In this document: piece by piece, positions 5,262 to 9,285 of the stretch
Layout: each line of letters opens with the position of its first letter
Numbering within the stretch: position 1 is the stretch's first letter
Source: Rickettsia typhi
Lineage (GTDB): Bacteria; Pseudomonadota; Alphaproteobacteria; Rickettsiales; UBA1997
Length of the DNA: 9,285 bases
Assembly (NCBI GenBank): GCA_945898025.1
Contig: CAMDGT010000026.1
Location: 1-9,285, forward strand
Direction: 5' to 3'
Position numbers and translations under genes: made by a program
Notes under the pieces: generated by a model
Told to the model about the DNA's origin: nothing
Seen by the model: only the letters and a program-made list of their open reading frames with translations
The model's database searches: none

Positions 5262-6367
5262 TTTATTAAATCTTCAATTTCAGTTTTTACTTGATCTAAT
5301 ATTTTGCTTAATTGCAAGAAACTTTGCTCTTTTCCTTTTTTTAAAAATAGTTTAGTTTTTTTATCAAAAAACAGACCGCTTTCATATCTGGTTACTACAT
5401 TATCTAGGTTGGAATCATAAAATTTTCTTGGAATGCTATATGCGGTTTTTAATGCTCTATATTTCTTATCTTCATCATATAAAATTAAAGACTCCAGAAC
5501 CACCAACATCACAAAAAAAATATGCAGTTGAACGGAGTATTCTGAACCCGCAGAGGCTAATCTAAATTCTATTCTAGAGTTTTTTTGCCAATTATATTGA
5601 TGATCTAAAACTTTATAGCCTAAATTATCAAAATTAATGTCAAGATTATTCGGTAAATCTTTTTTGTTTTTTTCAAGATAACAGGCGATACTGCCTTTAT
5701 TTCCGCCTGAAATGTCATGTGGAGACATCAATTTTTCTTGCAAGCCATAATCTTCTTTTAAAAACAAGCGATCTAAGCTTTCTTGATTTGAAATAAAAAA
5801 TATTAAATTATTAATCGAATTTTTAATTAGTGAATTTTGTAAAAAGAAGGCGAAATTTTTGTTAGCAATCATATTAAAGCCTTTCTTCCAGAGGCTGATA
5901 TTGATTTGCACGGCATTTGGCACATGAATTAATCTATTATTTAATTCTTGCCAATTATAGTTTATTGGTTGAATTTTCGGTATTTGAGGGTAGAAAATCT
6001 GATCAATATTTTGACAAAACTTTTGATAATTATTTATTGTTTGTGTTATATCGCCTATTTGAAAATCTGATTCATATTCCCATTGATTTTGCCAGAATTC
6101 TGGCTTTAATTTGGCTTTTATTTCTAGCTTTTTAAGTTTAGAATTTACCGCCCCATAAAAGTTATTTTGGTAAAAATTATTTTGAGAATTGTTTTGAGGA
6201 TTATTTTTTGATAAGTTCTCGTTATCTAAATAAACACCCTCTAATTCGATATTAACTGAAGATTTGACACCTCTTTCTTCTAAAATATCTTCAATTAACA
6301 TGATGCATTTCGTTAATTTGTAATTGCAAATATTATTAACAAAACTATTATTTTCGCTAGTACTCAT
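5246..6367 (-). CDS. Divergent glutamine-synthetase-fold protein (possible amide ligase)
   Basis: The 373-residue protein shows, by eye, the ordered landmarks of a glutamine synthetase catalytic domain. These are VNIELEG (38-44, the E-x-E metal site), PEFWQNQWEYE (89-99, like EVAPGQYEI, with E90 and E97 at the same spacing), VQINISLWKKG (153-163, like MHVHQSLWKDG), NKGSIACYL (223-231, like NRSAAIRIP) and SRIEFR (264-269, like KRIEVR). The glutamine synthetase histidines of the MHVH motif are replaced by Gln and Asn, and the arginine of NRSAAIR is not seen. It may therefore have a changed substrate or be inactive. The N-terminal beta-grasp domain is missing, and residues 52-71 are an Asn-rich linker. 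A TATAAT lies only 3 bp before the ATG at 6367, so M23 (6301) may be the true start. The gene is divergent from ovoA with 21 bp between starts. Family assignment is by motif order only. Confidence 0.55.
   Translation of the reverse strand: MSTSENNSFVNNICNYKLTKCIMLIEDILEERGVKSSVNIELEGVYLDNENLSKNNPQNNSQNNFYQNNFYGAVNSKLKKLEIKAKLKPEFWQNQWEYESDFQIGDITQTINNYQKFCQNIDQIFYPQIPKIQPINYNWQELNNRLIHVPNAVQINISLWKKGFNMIANKNFAFFLQNSLIKNSINNLIFFISNQESLDRLFLKEDYGLQEKLMSPHDISGGNKGSIACYLEKNKKDLPNNLDINFDNLGYKVLDHQYNWQKNSRIEFRLASAGSEYSVQLHIFFVMLVVLESLILYDEDKKYRALKTAYSIPRKFYDSNLDNVVTRYESGLFFDKKTKLFLKKGKEQSFLQLSKILDQVKTEIEDLIKCIKS
6324..6351 (+). promoter_or_regulatory. Candidate promoter of the ovoA-like gene
   Basis: TTGCAA (6324-6329) and TATTAT (6346-6351) are separated by 16 bp, with the ATG at 6389. 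It lies inside the 5' end of the divergent gene, so the two promoters would overlap. This is a weak motif match in AT-rich DNA. Confidence 0.3.
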
Positions 6368-6370
6368 CTA

Positions 6371-6400
6371 ATTATACAGAATTTAATCATGAAATCTAAA
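6371..6400 (-). promoter_or_regulatory. Candidate promoter of the glutamine-synthetase-like gene
   Basis: On the minus strand, a perfect TATAAT (6376-6371) is preceded after 18 bp by TTTAGA (6400-6395, 4/6 match), which lies inside the first codons of ovoA. Transcription would begin at about 6364, within the first codon of the longest frame, which favours the internal start at 6301. Confidence 0.35.
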
Positions 6401-8044
6401 ATAGTTTTACCAATCGCAAAAAGCTTTGCAAAAAGGTTCGAACCAATTAATTTTACAAAAATAGAAGAAATCTTACCGAGTTATATTGATAAGAACTACT
6501 CTAAACATTCAATTATAAACAATAAAATAATATCTTTGCAATCATTAAATATCAATTCTGGTAAGGAAGAATATTTAAAATATTTCAATAATTGCTGGCT
6601 TTTAACTGAAGTTTTATTCTCAAGCCTTAAATATAAAGAGTCATTTTATCAAACACCTTATCACTCATTAAGGCACCCTCTAATATTTTACTACGGCCAC
6701 GTGGCCTCGCTTTATGTTAATAAAATGTTATTAGCGGGCTTAATTAATAAAGGAATAAATAAGGAATTTGAAAATGTTTTTGAAACTGGAGTAGACGAAA
6801 TGACTTGGGATGTCAATACTCAAGATGGCAAAGTTAACTGGCCAACTCTGGAAGAAGTTTCCGCCTATCGGGAGGAAGTTTATAATTTGGTCACTGATAT
6901 TATCAATAAAAACGAGCAATTATTTACAACAAAAATATCCGATAAAAATCCTCTCTGGTCACTGCTAATGTCCTTTGAACATGAAAGAATACACCTAGAA
7001 ACATCTAGTGTCTTAATTAGAGAGACACCAATAGATCATGTTAGAAATCCTAAATATTTTACAGAACCAACTCATCATCAAAAAGAGAATCAATTTCCTC
7101 TAGTTGAAATTGATTATCCTGAGAATAAATTGCTCAGCATTGAATCTAAAGTAGTTCATATCGGAAAAAAAGACATCACAACCTATGGATGGGACAATGA
7201 ATACGGTCTTGATACAAGAAAAGTTAATGATTTTGATGTTAGTCAATATTTAATCAGCAATGGCGAATTCTTCGAATTTGTTAAAGATGATGGCTATTAT
7301 ATTGACAAATATTGGTGCGATAATGGTCTTTCTTGGCGAAAATTTAGAAACACCTATCATCCAACATTCTGGGTTGCAAATGGCCCAAAAGGCTCTAATT
7401 TATTTAAATTAAGAGGCTGTTTTGATATTATTAATATGCAGTGGAATTATCCCGTAATTGTAAATCATTACGAGGCAAAGGCATTTTGTAGATATAAATC
7501 GGAGCTAGATGGTAAAAATTACAGACTTCCATTTGAAGCCGAACACCGAGCTTTACAAGATTTCGAAACCGACCCTATCAATAGCCAATTTCACAATAAT
7601 TTCAATTTTAATCTACAAAATTTAAGTGAAAATGCTGTAAATATCAATAAGCACACCGAAAATAATCTACACGACTTGCACGGCAATGTTTGGCAATGGC
7701 TTGAAGATGATTTTCATCCATTAAAAGGCTTTAAAATTCATTCTTATTATAAAGATTTTTCTATTCCATGTTTTGATGGTAAGCATAAAATGATTGCGGG
7801 ATCATCATTTTTTAGCACTGGCAACCTCGCCTCTGCTGATTCTAGATATCATTTTAGGCCCCATTTTTTTCAACATGCGGGTTTTAGAATAGTCAATGAC
7901 AAACAAAATTATATCAAAAATAACATTCAAATTGAATTTGAGACTATAAACAAAGCAACCGGAGTTAAATATATTATTTTTAAAGAGAATAATGAATTAA
8001 AAGTTCTCGAAAAAGAAAGCTTTGATGCGCGGTTCCGGCAATAA
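6389..8044 (+). CDS. ovoA: OvoA-type 5-histidylcysteine sulfoxide synthase lacking the methyltransferase domain
   Basis: OvoA is a non-heme iron enzyme that joins cysteine to histidine C5 using oxygen, the first step to ovothiol. The 551 residues show the OvoA pattern: LLTEVLFSSLKYKESFY (71-87), RHPLIFYYGH (95-104), FETGVDEMTWD (131-141) and FEHERIHLETSSVLIRE (196-212). The last holds the HxxxHxE motif (H198, H202, E204), which with H104 probably gives the three iron-binding histidines. The sulfatase-modifying-factor-type domain covers about 255-505, with HGNVWQWLEDDF (431-442) and HFRPHFFQHAGFR (488-500). Complete OvoA proteins are about 700 residues, with a C-terminal SAM methyltransferase that methylates the histidine imidazole; here only about 45 residues follow, ending DARFRQ in unusually GC-rich codons. 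The cysteine-sulfoxide lyase OvoB is not in the window. EgtB is the main alternative, but the OvoA-specific stretches favour OvoA. Confidence 0.85.
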   Translation: MKSKIVLPIAKSFAKRFEPINFTKIEEILPSYIDKNYSKHSIINNKIISLQSLNINSGKEEYLKYFNNCWLLTEVLFSSLKYKESFYQTPYHSLRHPLIFYYGHVASLYVNKMLLAGLINKGINKEFENVFETGVDEMTWDVNTQDGKVNWPTLEEVSAYREEVYNLVTDIINKNEQLFTTKISDKNPLWSLLMSFEHERIHLETSSVLIRETPIDHVRNPKYFTEPTHHQKENQFPLVEIDYPENKLLSIESKVVHIGKKDITTYGWDNEYGLDTRKVNDFDVSQYLISNGEFFEFVKDDGYYIDKYWCDNGLSWRKFRNTYHPTFWVANGPKGSNLFKLRGCFDIINMQWNYPVIVNHYEAKAFCRYKSELDGKNYRLPFEAEHRALQDFETDPINSQFHNNFNFNLQNLSENAVNINKHTENNLHDLHGNVWQWLEDDFHPLKGFKIHSYYKDFSIPCFDGKHKMIAGSSFFSTGNLASADSRYHFRPHFFQHAGFRIVNDKQNYIKNNIQIEFETINKATGVKYIIFKENNELKVLEKESFDARFRQ

Positions 8045-8098
8045 TATAAATGCTTTTTAGATAAAGATAAAGCACAATCAAGTTTATCAATTTCTAAA

Positions 8099-9094
8099 TT
8101 ATTGATTAATATTTTTATATAAATCTAATCCACTTAAAAAGGCATTTTCAACTCTTCCTGAAATCAACCAATCTCCACAAATCCCTAAATTTAAATTTGG
8201 GTCAAAAAGCGATTTATCTCCTATTCTTAAAGCTACATTTGCATATCTCCAGCGATGAATATTTTGGCAACTTAGATTGCTTATATCAAAATCAATTATC
8301 TGCCTTAAAGAAGTAATCATTCTTTCTTTTATAACTTCTAAGTCTTCTTCAATATTTTCATCGGCCCATTTATTGCTAGAATTAACAATCAAAGAAAATC
8401 CTTTTGGTCTTTCTGGCTTAGAATTATTAACGGATATCCAGCTAATGTTTGATTCTTTCACTAAACCTGCATCAAATTCGATTGATAATTTTTCTTTAAA
8501 ACCAAGCATTAAGGTAAAGCAACCAGACATTCTTATGCTTGATACAATATCAAAGTATTTAAAATTTTTTGGTAGTAAATTAATGACCTGATGAGAGGGA
8601 ATTGCTAAAATTAAATAGTCAAAATTATTAAAAATTTCATCTTCAATCGTTTTTAAGGACCATTTTTTATCATCAAAATTGATAGATTTAACTTGTTTAC
8701 CTAGTAAAATATTGAGATCTTTAGCAATATATTTACATAAATTATTCATTTGTGGCTTTGCTACAAAATGAGGCTCATTATTATTAAATTGACATTTTTT
8801 ATTGATTTTATTTCCTATTATTTCTACAAAATCAATATTCCATTCTTCAATTATTTTATCATTTTTTGCTTTGTTACAAAATTCTTTAAATTCCTGACTT
8901 TTAGCAGTAAAAAATTGGGCTCCATGATCAAAATGATAATCATCAATTCTTTTTGTCGCCATTCTTCCACCAACTCCTCTAGCTTTATCAAAAATAGTTA
9001 ATTCATTGAGTACGGATAACTCTTTAGCGACTGTAAGCCCTGATATTCCAGCTCCTATTATAGCTATTTTTTTATTTTGTATTTTGTTAATCAT
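8099..9094 (-). CDS. Renalase-like FAD/NAD(P)-dependent oxidoreductase
   Basis: The 331-residue flavoprotein belongs to the amine-oxidase/renalase-like group. The N-terminus has the dinucleotide-binding motif IAIIGAGISGL (10-20), an acidic residue for the FAD ribose (FDKARGVGGRMATKR, 35-49) and the signature FDHGAQFFTAKS (55-66). The C-terminus ends with LGICGDWLISGRVENAFLSG, the usual FAD-closing motif, which indicates a full-length protein. The substrate is unknown. The family is common in proteobacteria and often occurs near photolyase-like and oxidative-stress genes. It converges on ovoA with 54 bp between the stops, where only a weak AT-rich hairpin is seen. The ATG at 9094 directly precedes the Rossmann fold; no strong ribosome binding site is visible. 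Confidence 0.85.
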   Translation of the reverse strand: MINKIQNKKIAIIGAGISGLTVAKELSVLNELTIFDKARGVGGRMATKRIDDYHFDHGAQFFTAKSQEFKEFCNKAKNDKIIEEWNIDFVEIIGNKINKKCQFNNNEPHFVAKPQMNNLCKYIAKDLNILLGKQVKSINFDDKKWSLKTIEDEIFNNFDYLILAIPSHQVINLLPKNFKYFDIVSSIRMSGCFTLMLGFKEKLSIEFDAGLVKESNISWISVNNSKPERPKGFSLIVNSSNKWADENIEEDLEVIKERMITSLRQIIDFDISNLSCQNIHRWRYANVALRIGDKSLFDPNLNLGICGDWLISGRVENAFLSGLDLYKNINQ

Positions 9095-9200
9095 TGCTAA
9101 CTTAAATATTAAAGAATAATTTTTTTATAAGAATCTAGGCTTTTTTTGTTTTTTTCCTTGCTTGTTTTTGCGGTTGGCAAAGATTGTCTATTTATAAAAG

Positions 9201-9229
9201 TTTATAAACTTAACAACGACTAAAATCAA
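9201..9229 (-). promoter_or_regulatory. Candidate promoter of the FAD oxidoreductase gene
   Basis: On the minus strand, TTGATT (9229-9224) and TATAAA (9206-9201) are separated by exactly 17 bp, with the gene starting about 105 bp further on. The leader (9095-9194) has no evident structure. The rest of the right edge of the window, to 9285, shows no recognisable gene. Confidence 0.35.
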
Positions 9230-9285
9230 GTTTTTTGATGCCGATTTAATAATGGCAATATTTAGAGCATCCTACCATATTATTT

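Noticed and set aside
5122..5355. Plus-strand 77-codon frame across the DUF3429/GS-like junction
   Set aside because: It is antisense to DUF2256 and the GS-like C-terminus, and its Phe/Leu-rich composition is typical of the reverse of Lys-rich coding DNA.
8066..8088. Possible terminator between ovoA and the FAD gene (GATAAA/TTTATC)
   Set aside because: The six-base, AT-only-rich stem with an 11-base loop and no T-run is too weak to support.
8277..9001. Plus-strand frames (104 and 83 codons) within the FAD oxidoreductase gene
   Set aside because: They are antisense shadows of a full-length flavoprotein with both FAD motifs.
9110..9190. Lys-rich minus-strand open frame of about 27 codons upstream of the FAD gene
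   Set aside because: There is no ATG start or recognisable motif, and Lys-rich frames of this length are expected in poly-A-rich DNA.

Overview
The window comes from an AT-rich bacterial genome with weak ribosome binding sites. Its gene content (a periplasmic MerP-like protein, a MerT-like inner-membrane protein, an outer-membrane-type protein, DUF2237, DUF3429, DUF2256 and an OvoA homologue) points to a proteobacterium. I cannot settle whether it is alpha or gamma, and no rRNA or tRNA gene is present to help.

Layout. Positions 1-382 (minus) carry the start of hsdM, the methyltransferase subunit of a type I restriction-modification system, in DNA visibly richer in GC than the rest. A gap of about 650 bases follows, with gene-relic-like open frames and a 19-bp tandem duplication. 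Positions 1030-3262 (plus) hold a compact four-gene run: an SPFH/Band 7 membrane protein, an outer-membrane-type protein interrupted by one in-frame TAA, a MerP-like periplasmic metal-binding protein and a MerT-like transporter. Running the other way, 4295-3358 encodes an exported one-cysteine glutathione peroxidase followed by a DUF2237 protein, with ATGA stop/start overlap. Just upstream of the peroxidase is a nested palindromic element of about 300 bp (4322-4621) that contains five copies of a 10-bp repeat. A DUF3429 membrane protein (4724-5155, plus) then converges on a short DUF2256 gene (5261-5115, minus) that is easy to miss because it overlaps its neighbours at both ends. Next come a divergent glutamine-synthetase-like protein (6367-5246, minus), an OvoA-type 5-histidylcysteine sulfoxide synthase lacking its usual methyltransferase domain (6389-8044, plus), and a renalase-like FAD-dependent oxidoreductase (9094-8099, minus).

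How the genes may fit together. Glutathione peroxidase, DUF2237, DUF3429, DUF2256 and the FAD oxidoreductase belong to families that, from general knowledge, often sit near photolyase-like genes and in photo-oxidative stress gene sets of proteobacteria. OvoA makes the sulfur-histidine precursor of ovothiol, an antioxidant. The right two thirds of the window therefore looks like an oxidative-stress or thiol-chemistry neighbourhood. The most unusual part is the divergent pair of a glutamine-synthetase-fold protein with altered active-site residues and a methyltransferase-less OvoA; a joint role in a modified thiol-histidine pathway is only an inference.
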